Assembly (NCBI RefSeq): GCF_011762005.1
Contig: NZ_JAASQU010000004.1
Coordinates: forward strand, 207,108-271,107
Reading direction: 5' to 3'
DNA: 64,000 nt
Source: Qipengyuania flava
GTDB lineage: Bacteria > Pseudomonadota > Alphaproteobacteria > Sphingomonadales > Sphingomonadaceae
The notes beneath the pieces are model-generated. The model worked only from the letters and a program-made list of their open reading frames with translations. It did no database searches and was not told where the DNA came from. Position numbers and translations under genes: made by a program. Of the stretch, positions 18,682 through 27,219 are shown piece by piece; positions within the stretch are counted from its first letter, which is position 1; each line of letters starts with the position of its first letter.

Positions 18682-19661
18682 TGATCGGCTCCCTCGGCCG
18701 CGATATAGGCGTCGACCTGCTGTCCAACGCGGAACAGGCCGTTTGTTTCGGGCAGCTGGTAGATGACCTGCAGCACGCGCACGTCGACCCGCTCGGCGGC
18801 ACTGTTGGTCAGCGAACGCTTGGGGACGACCAAAGGCTCGGCGCGGACGAAAAGTGCCTCGACCTGCTTGTCCGATGCCCCGCGCGGGCTGACCGTAGCC
18901 GGTGCGCCCAGCGCCAGCCGCGGCGCCTGCTCCTCGTCGATGTCGATCCGTACGTGCAGGGGGCTGGTCTGCCCCATCTCGATGAAGGGCTGTGCACCAC
19001 CCCCGCCCATCGTGCTGACATATTCGCCTTTGCGGATATTGACCGCGAGAATTTCGCCCGCGATCGGCGCGCGCACCTTCAGCCGCGCAATTTCGGTCCG
19101 CGCCGAACCGGCGCGTGCCTGCGCCGCGTCCAGCCGGGCCCGTGCCAGCCGAAGCCGTTCACCGGCAGCGGTGGCTTCGCCTTCGGCGCGAATAACCTCG
19201 GCACGGCTGACCGCGGCGGGATCTTCGACATTGCGATACAGCGCCAGCTGGCTCGCCGCGGTGTTCCGAGAGCTTTCGGCCTCCACAATCGCTGCGCGTG
19301 CTTCGGCAATCGCGGCGTCCGCCTCGCGCAATTGCGCCCGCACCGCACGGTCGTCGACGGTGAACAGCAAGTCACCCTCGCCCACGCGGTCGCCGGGCTG
19401 GACATAGAGACCGGTGATCAGACCCGAGAGTGCTGAGCCGATCTGGATCGTCTCGCTCGACGGTTCGACCACGCCCGATCCGGCCACGCGCGCCTCGGCA
19501 GCAAGCTGTTCGGGCGCGCGCGGCGGTTCGCGGCCGGGCTCCGACAATTCGCGATCGGGCAGGCCCGCAAGAATGAAAGCGACGGCGGCAAGAAGACCGA
19601 CGATCGCGATCAGCGGCAGGATCTGGCGCGAGAAACTGAGATTCTTCAAGTCGAGTGCCAT
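18678..19661 (-). CDS. HlyD-family periplasmic adaptor of an ABC exporter
   Basis: A 327-residue membrane fusion protein. A single N-terminal membrane helix (ILPLIAIVGLLAAVAFIL, about 13-30) anchors it. A biotinyl-lipoyl half-motif follows (GSALSGLITGLYVQPGDRVGEGDLLFTVDDR), then an alpha-hairpin rich in Ala/Arg (about 105-190), then the second lipoyl half (IARLKVRAPIAGEILAVNIRKGEYV) and a beta-barrel. The ATG at 19661 follows GAAGGA, one base after the ATPase stop; an in-frame start 11 codons upstream lies inside the ATPase gene. It resembles DevB of DevBCA systems. Confidence 0.9.
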   Translation of the reverse strand: MALDLKNLSFSRQILPLIAIVGLLAAVAFILAGLPDRELSEPGREPPRAPEQLAAEARVAGSGVVEPSSETIQIGSALSGLITGLYVQPGDRVGEGDLLFTVDDRAVRAQLREADAAIAEARAAIVEAESSRNTAASQLALYRNVEDPAAVSRAEVIRAEGEATAAGERLRLARARLDAAQARAGSARTEIARLKVRAPIAGEILAVNIRKGEYVSTMGGGGAQPFIEMGQTSPLHVRIDIDEEQAPRLALGAPATVSPRGASDKQVEALFVRAEPLVVPKRSLTNSAAERVDVRVLQVIYQLPETNGLFRVGQQVDAYIAAEGADQ

Positions 19662-19662
19662 G

Positions 19663-20406
19663 TCAGTGTCCTTCGGGCATGTCCTTGCCGTCATGCGTAA
19701 TCCGCCCGTCCTCGAGCACGAGAATGCGGTCCGCGAGATCGAAAATGCGGTTGTCGTGCGTCACGATGATGCAGGCGCGATCCTCGGCCACTGCAACGTC
19801 GCGCAGCAGGTCCATCACGCGTCGCCCCGACGACGCATCGAGGGCCGCGGTCGGCTCGTCGCACACCACCAGCCGCGGTTCGTGAACCAGCGCGCGGGCA
19901 ATGGCGACACGCTGCTGTTGTCCGCCCGAAAGCTGGCGCGGCAGCTTGTCCGCCTGATCACCGATATTGAGCTTTTCCAGCATCGCCACCGCGCGCTCGC
20001 GGGCCTCGAGCCGATCCATCCCCTGCGCGATCAGCGGGACCGCGGCATTGTTCGCCGCATCGATCGAGGGGATCAGATTATACTGCTGGAAGATGAAACC
20101 AATGTTCTGCAGCCGGAATTCGACCAGATCGCTATCGGACAGTTCGTAGATGTCGGTGCCGAAGACCTTTACCTCACCCTGGGTCGGCCACAGTATCCCG
20201 CACATGATCGAGATCAGCGTGGTCTTGCCCGACCCGCTTTCGCCGACGAGAAAGGTGAGCTCCCCGGCGCGGATGTCGAGATCGATACCGTGCAGTACGG
20301 TAATCGTCTGCTGGCCCGCCTGGAAATCACGGGTCACGGCGCGTGTACAGATCGCCGCTTCGGGCCTGCAGCCACCGATGGCGGTCGTGTCGATCGGAGT
20401 CCCCAT
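19663..20406 (-). CDS. ABC transporter ATP-binding protein (DevA/MacB-type)
   Basis: A 247-residue nucleotide-binding subunit. Walker A is GESGSGKTT (about residues 54-62), the Q-loop is in FIFQQYNLIPS, the signature is LSGGQQQRVAIARAL, Walker B is LVVCDEPTAALD, and the switch is VTHDNR. This is the LolD/MacB/DevA subgroup that works with FtsX-like permeases. It overlaps the permease stop by one base and precedes the adaptor, giving the order permease-ATPase-adaptor-outer membrane channel. A short N-terminal tail with two cysteines (GGCRPEAAIC) precedes the fold. Confidence 0.93.
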   Translation of the reverse strand: MGTPIDTTAIGGCRPEAAICTRAVTRDFQAGQQTITVLHGIDLDIRAGELTFLVGESGSGKTTLISIMCGILWPTQGEVKVFGTDIYELSDSDLVEFRLQNIGFIFQQYNLIPSIDAANNAAVPLIAQGMDRLEARERAVAMLEKLNIGDQADKLPRQLSGGQQQRVAIARALVHEPRLVVCDEPTAALDASSGRRVMDLLRDVAVAEDRACIIVTHDNRIFDLADRILVLEDGRITHDGKDMPEGH

Positions 20407-21539
20407 CAGCGGAACACCGATGCGGGCTCGGTCTTGAGCACGTTGCGCAGCGCCAGCCAGCCGGTCAGCGCGAGAATGAGGAACACCGCGACAAGGCTGA
20501 TCAGCGGGATCTGCCAGGGAATGTAGAACCCCTTGAAGGTCGGATTGCTCGAGAAACCCCAGATGAAGAACACCGTGCCGACGACGCCGAGGCCGTAGCC
20601 CACGAGGCCCACCAGCCCCGCCTGAACCGCGACCATGCGGCGGATCTTGGCATTGGTCACGCCGATCGCCTTGAGTGCGCCGAACTGCTTGATGTTGTCG
20701 CGGATGAACAGGCTGAAGGTGAGCCCGACGATCGCGACCCCGACGATGAAGCCGAGCGCGACGGTAATCCCGAAATTGAGCGGAATGCCGGTGTTCTCGA
20801 TGATGAAGTCGATCCCGTCCTGCGCGAACTCGTCGCGCGTCTGCGCCTTCAGGCCGGTTTCGTCCTCGATCCGTTCGGACAACGCCTTCGCCTGAAGCGG
20901 ATCCTCGGCCCCGACCAGTACGAAGGACAACCGGTTGCGCGTACCCGGCACGAAATTCAGGGCCTGGCTGTATTTGGTGTAGAGCACCACAGTGCTGGTA
21001 AAGCTGGGAATGGCATCCGCGATCCCGCGGATCACCGCGCGCTGGTCGTTGAGTTCGAGCCGCTCCCCAATCGGCGATTGCCCCGGGAACATGCGCGTGG
21101 TGCCAACATCGTCGATAATCACGCTGTCGGGCTGCGACAACACCTCGATCGATCCCTCGACCATGCTCTTGGGCAGTCCGATCAGCGTAGCATCGTCAAC
21201 CCCAATGACCGCAACCCCTTCGAGATCGCCATCCTTGGTGCGTACGCTGGCCTGCGCCCGCAGATGCGGCACGGCCCATTCGACGCCGGGGACGCTGCGC
21301 ACCTTGTCCAGCGCGGTAGACGGCATGGCATAGGCGACGTCGGTCGTGCGGCTGACCGGGTCCATGACCCAGACGTCGGCGCTCGAGACATTGTACACGC
21401 CGCTCGCGCCGCGCTCGATCAGATTGACGAAAATGGTCAGCTGCTGCGTGATCAACAGCGTGGAAAATGCAATGCCGAAGACCAACCCGTAGAATTTCTG
21501 GGCGTCGCCGGTCAGCATTCTGATCGCAATCCAGAGCAC
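20406..21539 (-). CDS. FtsX-like ABC transporter permease (DevC-type)
   Basis: A 377-residue membrane subunit. It has one N-terminal helix (FYGLVFGIAFSTLLITQQLTIF), a large periplasmic domain (about 45-250), then the three-helix FtsX domain (about 260-370), including GFIVGVAIVGLTFSLFI and a C-terminal helix before LALRNVLKTEPASVF. DevC proteins have this topology. The GTG at 21539 is supported by GGAAGG ten bases upstream; an ATG seven codons later is possible. It is the first gene of the exporter operon and faces the TetR gene across twin operators. The export substrate (glycolipid, macrolide-like or other) is unknown. Confidence 0.88.
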   Translation of the reverse strand: MLWIAIRMLTGDAQKFYGLVFGIAFSTLLITQQLTIFVNLIERGASGVYNVSSADVWVMDPVSRTTDVAYAMPSTALDKVRSVPGVEWAVPHLRAQASVRTKDGDLEGVAVIGVDDATLIGLPKSMVEGSIEVLSQPDSVIIDDVGTTRMFPGQSPIGERLELNDQRAVIRGIADAIPSFTSTVVLYTKYSQALNFVPGTRNRLSFVLVGAEDPLQAKALSERIEDETGLKAQTRDEFAQDGIDFIIENTGIPLNFGITVALGFIVGVAIVGLTFSLFIRDNIKQFGALKAIGVTNAKIRRMVAVQAGLVGLVGYGLGVVGTVFFIWGFSSNPTFKGFYIPWQIPLISLVAVFLILALTGWLALRNVLKTEPASVFR

Positions 21540-21574
21540 GCTAGCTTGCCTTCCCTCACCGAACCGTCCATTAC

Positions 21575-21608
21575 TGAACGACAGCGTTCAAGTGAACGGA
21601 GGCGTTCA
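21575..21608. promoter_or_regulatory. Twin palindromic TetR operator
   Basis: Two perfect palindromes of identical design, TGAACG-ACAG-CGTTCA (21575-21590) and TGAACG-GAGG-CGTTCA (21593-21608), stand 18 bp centre to centre between the exporter operon (-) and the TetR gene (+). The second contains the GGAGG ribosome site of the TetR gene. Position and symmetry point to autoregulation and repression of the exporter by the adjacent TetR protein, probably as two dimers. Confidence 0.85.
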
Positions 21609-21610
21609 GA

Positions 21611-22237
21611 TTGTCAAGTGGTGAAGTGAAGCGGACCGGTCGACCGACCGATGAGGCCAAGCGCGAGGCCATTCTTACAGCCGCGGCGGACAGCTTCTTT
21701 GCGCATGGCTTTGCGGCCAGTTCGATCGAGCAGATCGCCGCCGACGCTGGCGTGTCGAAAGTTACGATCTACAACCGCTTCGGCGACAAGCGGGCGTTGT
21801 TCATCGCGGCGGTGGAGCGCGAATGCGAACAATTGCGTGGCAATCTGGAAATGCCTCAGGTCGCGAGCGGCAATCTGCGCGATCGGCTGACTGCGATCGG
21901 AGAGGCTATGACCGCGTTTCTCTCGCGTCCCAAAATGGTCCAGTTCGAGCGCCGCATCGCCGCGGAAACAGAGCATGAGTCGTCCGTAGGCGAAGCATTT
22001 CTAGTGGCCGGGCCATGGCGGATGAAGCGCGCATTCGCAGCACTGATCGATGCGATGCATGAGGCCGGCGACATAGAGGTCGACGATCCGGAACTCGCGG
22101 CCGAGCAGTTCGCCAGCATGTGCAAGGGTATGGGCGATCTCGAACGGCGGTTCGGCGCAGCGCCCGATCCCCAGCGCAACCGCGAGCGCATCGCTGGCGC
22201 AGTGGAGGTGTTCTGCCGGGCCTACGCGCGCGACTAA
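21611..22237 (+). CDS. TetR/AcrR family transcriptional repressor of the exporter
   Basis: A 208-residue single-module TetR protein. The HTH (about 12-60) includes AASSIEQIAADAGVSKVTIYNRFGDKRALF; the rest is a helical ligand domain with a TetR_C-like ending. The TTG start at 21611 is chosen from the GGAGG site at 21599-21602 and full coverage of the HTH. It is divergent from the ABC exporter, with two operators between. By analogy with AcrR-type systems the effector is probably the exported compound. Thirty-four bases downstream begins the histidine kinase gene on the same strand, so read-through is possible. Confidence 0.9.
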   Translation: MSSGEVKRTGRPTDEAKREAILTAAADSFFAHGFAASSIEQIAADAGVSKVTIYNRFGDKRALFIAAVERECEQLRGNLEMPQVASGNLRDRLTAIGEAMTAFLSRPKMVQFERRIAAETEHESSVGEAFLVAGPWRMKRAFAALIDAMHEAGDIEVDDPELAAEQFASMCKGMGDLERRFGAAPDPQRNRERIAGAVEVFCRAYARD

Positions 22238-22271
22238 CAATCTTCTAACACGCACCGAGGGGGATAACGCG

Positions 22272-25200
22272 TTGTGCCCCGCGCGAGAATGGGCAAGAAC
22301 GCTACCGATGTCATTGTCGCTCAGAGGCCTGTTCATTGCGCTGCCTATCGTCGCACTGATCATTGGTGCGATGGCGTGGGGCATTTACAGCGGGAGCATC
22401 GACGAAGATCGCGCCGAGGCGATGCGCGAAGTCGGTATCGCCAATGACGCGGCCACCGGGGCCCTCGAACGCGGCATTTCGCTTATCACCGAAACCGAGC
22501 AGAAAGCGGTGGCCACGATGACCGCCAAGCTCGATCGCCCGGGGCCGACATCGCTCGACGAGATCTTCGTTCCTGCAGCAGACGGTGCCGCCCATACGCG
22601 CGACGAATTGTGGAGCGGGGAACGGACCGCGGGTGCCATCCGCCTCTCCGGGGTCGGCGGATATCTGGCGCCGCCGCAGCCCATCGGCGAACGGCGTGCG
22701 GCAATCCTCGCCGCCTTCGAGACGCTTAGGCAGATGACCAACGGCCTGCCCAGCGAGATCGAGAGCCTGTATTTCTTTTCCCCTGCGAACGATCTGCTGA
22801 TCTACGCGCCGCGCCGCCCCGACGAACTGATGTTCTACCGCACCGCGGCGGCGGATTTCGATTTCCAGAACGCCGAGTTCAGCCGCATCACCTCGCCCGA
22901 AGAGAATCCCGAGGGCGAACTCAGCTGCACGAGCCTGCAGACTCCGCTCTATGATGACAGCGGCGACAGCTGGACCACCGGCTGCATGCTGCCCATCCGC
23001 ATAGGAGGGAGGCATCTTGGCGCCTGGGGCATCAGCATCCCGCTCGACCTGCTGACCGACCGCCTGACGCCGCCGCCCGAAGACGCCTTCACCATCATCG
23101 TCAGCGCCGATGGCAAGCTGATCCATCATTCGGGCGCGTCCCAGATGGACAGCGCCGAACTCCAGGCCAATGTCGATCTGGCGACATCCGGAGAACCGCT
23201 GCTCCGCGAAGTCTGGGCCTATGTGCAGGGCGGCATCGACGAACGCACGCTCTTTTCCGACGATCTCAATGCCTATGTTTCGGCCAGGGCACTGAGTGCA
23301 CCCGAATGGGTGGTGCTGACCGTTCTGCCCGAAGAAGCGCTGAGCGCGCGGGCCTGGTCGCTCGCCCAGCGAATGATCCTTGTCGCGCTCACCGGAGCGT
23401 TGGCGCTGGGTCTGATACTCTCTGCAATCTTCCACCGTACCGTCGCCTCGCGCGTGTCGCGACTGGTGGCGCGGATCGACCGCGTATCCGCCGTCGAAGG
23501 GGTCACGCTGGAGCCGGATTCGAACGACGAGCTCGAACAGCTCGAGCATGCTTTCGACAAGATGGAAGACCGTCTGGCAATGGCACGATCGCGCGAACAG
23601 CGCTCGTTCGACGTGCTGGTGAATGCTGCCGAACGCTACGCCATGGTGCTGTATGACGATCACGGGCAATTGGTGCGCGCAAGCAAGGGGGCACTCGATC
23701 TCTTCGGTGAACGCCAGTTGATCCATCTCGGCAGCGAATGGGGGCTGACCGCAGAGGCCGCGCCCGAACTGCCTGCGGCGACCGGCTCTCGTCCGCAGCC
23801 ACGCATTATCAAACGCCAGTTGTCCAATGGCGGCGAAGTCTGGCTCGAGGAATTCCTCATTCCGCTGGTCGACGAGAGCGGTGCGCCGTTCGGCACTGCC
23901 TATATCGGACACGACATCACCGAAGCGCACGAAGCGCAGCGTGCGATCAAGGAGAGCCTGCTCTTCCTCGAACTCGCGCAATCGAGCGCCCACGCCGGGC
24001 ATTTCGCTCTCGATCCGGAGACGATGGACCTGTCTATCTCTACCTGGCTGCGCGAACGTTTCGGCGTTCCAACGGACACTTTGCCGCTCGCCCAAGTAGC
24101 CGAGCTCGTGCACGAAAGCCGGCGCGAAGAAACCATGGCGGCCATCGCACATGCGATTGCGGCGAAATCCGAATTCTCCTTCGAGACGCTCGCAATCGAT
24201 GCCGATGGCAAGCCTGTTGCCGTGGTCGTGCGCGGCACGGCGGTGTTTCGGGAAGGCAACGAAAATGGGCAGCTGGCCGGGTTCTACGGGATCATTCAGG
24301 ACATTACCGAACAGAAGGAAGCTGCCGAAGCGCTGCTTCGTGCGCGCGACGAGGCGCGCGCCGAAGCCCGGGCCAAATCCGATATTCTCGCAGTCATCTC
24401 GCACGAAATCCGCACGCCCATTTCGGGCATTCTCGGCCTGATCGACCAGATTCGTCGCGAGCGGTCGGAAAGCGAACGCAGCCGCGCGCTCACGCTGGTC
24501 GAGGATTCATCCGAAGCGTTGCTCAAGACACTCGATGCGACGCTGCAGCGTACGCGATCCGAACAGGAGCGTACGGTCGAGAAGGAGGAGGAGTTCCGCC
24601 CGGCCGATCTGATCGAGCGAGTGGCCGAGCTGTTCCGTCCCCTTGCCCGACGCAAGGGTCTGGCGATCGACGTGGATGCCCCGGCGCGCAATTGCGTGAT
24701 GGGCCAACCGGCCCGGATTCAGCAGGTCCTGGCCAATTTCGTCTCCAATGCGATCAAGTTCACCCCGACCGGTCGGGTGAGCCTGTCGGTAATGGCCCCC
24801 GAGCCCGGTTCGACCGACTGGACATTCACGGTAGAGGACACCGGCGGTGGGATCGATCCGGAGCGCATGAAGACGATTTTCCAGCCTTTCGGCGGGAGCG
24901 CCCCCGATACGCTCGGGCGCGCCTCGGGCAGCGGATTGGGTCTCTCGATCACGCATGACATCGCCCGGCAACTGGGCGGCAGCGTCAATGCCGGCAGTGC
25001 GCCCGGCGGTGGCACGCGCATGCGCCTCGTCTTGCCGCTCGCCGCGGCCGAAAAGAGGTCCGACGAGTTCGCCGAACGTGGCACTATCGCCATCGACTTG
25101 GCGCAGGCCTCGCTCGCGATTCGCATCGAGGTGATAGCGCATGAGAAGGGTTTCACTTGCGTCGAGCCCGGCCAGCAGCCTTCACCCGATCTGTTCGTGA

Positions 25201-25367
25201 CCGACGCCGACACTTCTGCAACGGGGCGCTCGGATAGCGGTGGCGGATTTACCGTACGTCTGATCGGTAGCGGACCGGTGGAACGCGGTGCGGATCATCT
25301 GCAGGCTACCGAACCCGACCTGCTTGAACTGCTGCCTGGCCTGCTCGACGAGCTCGCCGATGGATAA
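22272..25367 (+). CDS. Membrane sensor histidine kinase with PAS domains
   Basis: A 1031-residue kinase. TM1 is at about 19-38, a large extracytoplasmic sensor (about 40-360, probably Cache-like) follows, then TM2 (about 365-388), a HAMP-like linker, two PAS regions (about 435-545 and 555-680), and the dimerisation/phosphoacceptor domain with His711 in SHEIRTPISG. The ATPase domain has N-box NFVSNAIKF (Asn about 822), G1 DTGGGID and G2 GSGLGLSI. About 100 residues follow the ATPase domain and could be a degenerate receiver: FVTDADTS sits where the phospho-Asp would be. The TTG at 22272 has a good ribosome site (GAGGGGG); an ATG at 22308 would remove 12 residues. The stop overlaps the next gene by eight bases. 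Confidence 0.88.
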   Translation: MCPAREWARTLPMSLSLRGLFIALPIVALIIGAMAWGIYSGSIDEDRAEAMREVGIANDAATGALERGISLITETEQKAVATMTAKLDRPGPTSLDEIFVPAADGAAHTRDELWSGERTAGAIRLSGVGGYLAPPQPIGERRAAILAAFETLRQMTNGLPSEIESLYFFSPANDLLIYAPRRPDELMFYRTAAADFDFQNAEFSRITSPEENPEGELSCTSLQTPLYDDSGDSWTTGCMLPIRIGGRHLGAWGISIPLDLLTDRLTPPPEDAFTIIVSADGKLIHHSGASQMDSAELQANVDLATSGEPLLREVWAYVQGGIDERTLFSDDLNAYVSARALSAPEWVVLTVLPEEALSARAWSLAQRMILVALTGALALGLILSAIFHRTVASRVSRLVARIDRVSAVEGVTLEPDSNDELEQLEHAFDKMEDRLAMARSREQRSFDVLVNAAERYAMVLYDDHGQLVRASKGALDLFGERQLIHLGSEWGLTAEAAPELPAATGSRPQPRIIKRQLSNGGEVWLEEFLIPLVDESGAPFGTAYIGHDITEAHEAQRAIKESLLFLELAQSSAHAGHFALDPETMDLSISTWLRERFGVPTDTLPLAQVAELVHESRREETMAAIAHAIAAKSEFSFETLAIDADGKPVAVVVRGTAVFREGNENGQLAGFYGIIQDITEQKEAAEALLRARDEARAEARAKSDILAVISHEIRTPISGILGLIDQIRRERSESERSRALTLVEDSSEALLKTLDATLQRTRSEQERTVEKEEEFRPADLIERVAELFRPLARRKGLAIDVDAPARNCVMGQPARIQQVLANFVSNAIKFTPTGRVSLSVMAPEPGSTDWTFTVEDTGGGIDPERMKTIFQPFGGSAPDTLGRASGSGLGLSITHDIARQLGGSVNAGSAPGGGTRMRLVLPLAAAEKRSDEFAERGTIAIDLAQASLAIRIEVIAHEKGFTCVEPGQQPSPDLFVTDADTSATGRSDSGGGFTVRLIGSGPVERGADHLQATEPDLLELLPGLLDELADG

Positions 25368-27021
25368 AATGGAAGACCTTCCACCTCAGCGTCGCGCCGA
25401 GATACTGGCCGCGCGACTGGAGCGGAGCCAGCGGGCCCTCAGCGATGCCGAAGATGCGCTGGAATCGCGCATGAAGCAGCTGTTTCGCGCCAATCAGGAT
25501 CTGAGCCTTCGCGAAAGCGAGCTGGCCCGCAAGCTCGAGATCGAGAGCACGCTGCTGCTCGGTGCGCTCTCGACCATCGGCATGGCGACCGTCTATGGCG
25601 AGCGCGAGCGCGGTTTCACGCTGTCCGAAGGCGCCAATGCCATCCTTGGCCTGCCCGACGGCGAAGCAGCGACGGTGGAACGCCTGGTGGCCGCCTTGCA
25701 CCCGCTCGATCGCGACCGCATCGTGCGCGAAGGGCGTCGATTCTTCTCGGAGAAGGCTGCAGGCGTCCCCCATGTCTATGAACACCGGATCATCCGCTAT
25801 GGCGATGGCGAAACGCGCTGGCTGAGCTGGTCGATCACGCGCGAAGAAAGCCGCGAAGGGCGCCCGGCCTACTTGCTCGCAACGGTTCGCGACATCACCG
25901 AGGAACGCCAGAACAAACGTCGGGTCAGGGCGCTGCAATTGCGCGCCGAACGACGGGTCGCAGAGCTGGCCAGCCTGCAGGCCGAACTGGCTGCGGCGAA
26001 GGAGCGGGTCGAGGACACGCTGAGCGCGCGCAACCGCTTCATTTCGGAAATGGCGCATGCAATCCGCACCCCGCTCGCCGCGTTGACGGGCGGGCTGGAA
26101 TTGCTGCAGGCCAAGGTTCGCGATGACGGCCTGCAGGACCTCACCATTGCGCGCAACGCCTCAGACCAGCTGGGCGAACTCGCTTCACGTCTGATCGAGC
26201 AAGCCGACAGCGGGGACGAAGCCCCTTCGCCGAGCTTTCCCGGAACGGCCGCGTTGCCAACGCCTTCCACCGCAACCGCCATTCCCGATCAGCCCAAGGT
26301 GCTGCTCGCCGAGGACACGGAAAGCAATCGCTACGTCGTTGAACGGCTGCTGGCCGAACTGGGTTGCGTGGTCACTTCGGTCGAGAACGGCGCAGCGGCG
26401 GTCGAGGCAGTCCGGCGCGAGGATTTCGATCTGGTCCTGATGGACGTGATGATGCCGATCATGAACGGCGAACAGGCGACCCAGACGATCCGTGGGCTCA
26501 GCGGTCGCGCCGCGCGGACGCCGATTATCGGAGTGACCGCGCACAGCCTGCAGTCCGAACGCGAACGGCTGTTGTCCGCAGGCATGACCGCATGCCTTGC
26601 AAAACCGGTGCGCAAGGAAGCGCTGGATACGGCAATCCGCACCGCGCTGATATCGGGGCGAGATGTGAGCACCAACCAGGCGCGGTTCGATCACGAGCTG
26701 TTCCGGCGAACTTTCGGCGATTTGCCCCCCGCCTATCGCAGCCGCATGCGCGATGCCGCGAAGAAGGACATAACACGCTATGCCGGCGAAGTGCTGGAAG
26801 CGGTCGAAACGAATGACGACGAAGCGCTGTCGCGCGCGGCGCATTCGCTGACCGGCGTATCGCTCAACATCGGTGCTATCGGGATCGTCGAGGAACTGGC
26901 TGCCTACCGTGAGGCGGCCCCGCTTGGCGAGGTGTCGATCGAACCGTTCCGCGAAGCGGTCGCCGCTTGCCTGCTGGTAGTCGACGACCTCTACGACGCG
27001 CTGGTGTCCGGAGCGGAATAG
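25360..27021 (+). CDS. PAS-DHp-REC-Hpt signalling protein lacking an ATPase domain
   Basis: A 553-residue soluble protein. It contains an N-terminal coiled coil (about 15-75), a PAS domain with PAC end (about 80-185, FTLSEGANAILGLPDG to YLLATVRDITEER), a second coiled coil (about 185-225), and a HisKA-like helix with His233 in MAHAIRTPLAALTGG. An Ala/Pro/Thr-rich linker leads to a full receiver (about 310-425; phospho-Asp362 in LVLMDVMMPIMNG; Lys in CLAKPVRK). An Hpt domain with His495 in AAHSLTG ends the protein. No N, G1 or G2 ATP-binding boxes exist between His233 and the receiver, so it cannot autophosphorylate alone. Overlap with the kinase gene suggests it is the phosphorelay partner. 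Confidence 0.85.
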   Translation: MDKMEDLPPQRRAEILAARLERSQRALSDAEDALESRMKQLFRANQDLSLRESELARKLEIESTLLLGALSTIGMATVYGERERGFTLSEGANAILGLPDGEAATVERLVAALHPLDRDRIVREGRRFFSEKAAGVPHVYEHRIIRYGDGETRWLSWSITREESREGRPAYLLATVRDITEERQNKRRVRALQLRAERRVAELASLQAELAAAKERVEDTLSARNRFISEMAHAIRTPLAALTGGLELLQAKVRDDGLQDLTIARNASDQLGELASRLIEQADSGDEAPSPSFPGTAALPTPSTATAIPDQPKVLLAEDTESNRYVVERLLAELGCVVTSVENGAAAVEAVRREDFDLVLMDVMMPIMNGEQATQTIRGLSGRAARTPIIGVTAHSLQSERERLLSAGMTACLAKPVRKEALDTAIRTALISGRDVSTNQARFDHELFRRTFGDLPPAYRSRMRDAAKKDITRYAGEVLEAVETNDDEALSRAAHSLTGVSLNIGAIGIVEELAAYREAAPLGEVSIEPFREAVAACLLVVDDLYDALVSGAE

Positions 27022-27063
27022 GCTTCCGCTTCCGGATATCTCCCGGTTCGCATTTCGCAACCG

Positions 27064-27123
27064 ATTCTTGCAATCTGCGAGACCTTTATTGCATTTTGCA
27101 AGAATGTGCTGCATATTGCAGCA
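27064..27123 (+). promoter_or_regulatory. Inverted repeats upstream of the H-NOX promoter (candidate activator sites)
   Basis: ATTCTTGCAA (27064-27073) and its exact reverse complement TTGCAAGAAT (27096-27105) lie 32 bp apart centre to centre. Immediately after, TGCTGCA-TAT-TGCAGCA (27107-27123) is a perfect palindrome. The region is AT-richer than its surroundings. The repeats sit roughly 70-125 bp upstream of the expected start of the sigma-54 promoter below, the usual place for enhancer-binding protein sites. Confidence 0.65.
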
Positions 27124-27164
27124 ATCTCGGACCTGTACTCACCCGATACGCCTGCCTTCAATCC

Positions 27165-27179
27165 GGCACGGCCTTTGCA
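27165..27179 (+). promoter_or_regulatory. Sigma-54 promoter of the H-NOX gene
   Basis: GGCACG-GCCT-TTGCA matches the sigma-54 consensus (TGGCACG-N4-TTGCW) at every conserved position except the leading T (here C), with exactly ten bases between the GG and GC dinucleotides. The start site would fall near 27190, thirty bases before the GTG of the H-NOX gene. The gene for an NtrC-type activator lies immediately after H-NOX. Confidence 0.78.
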
Positions 27180-27219
27180 ATGGTGCGTTGACTACGCAGC
27201 AGAGCATTCGGAGATTACG

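Noticed and set aside
22311..24404. 697-codon minus-strand open frame opposite the histidine kinase
   Set aside because: No domain recognisable, and the plus strand encodes unmistakable kinase motifs over the same span.
22272..27021. The two kinase-like genes as one frameshifted hybrid kinase
   Set aside because: The first has a full ATPase domain and its own stop; the second has its own ATG, PAS and DHp domains. A simple frameshift would not duplicate PAS and DHp.
27106..27219. Upstream ATG extension of the H-NOX gene
   Set aside because: It would place the sigma-54 promoter and part of the inverted repeats inside coding sequence and adds 38 residues absent from H-NOX proteins; the GTG at 27220 has a ribosome site and matches the family N-terminus.
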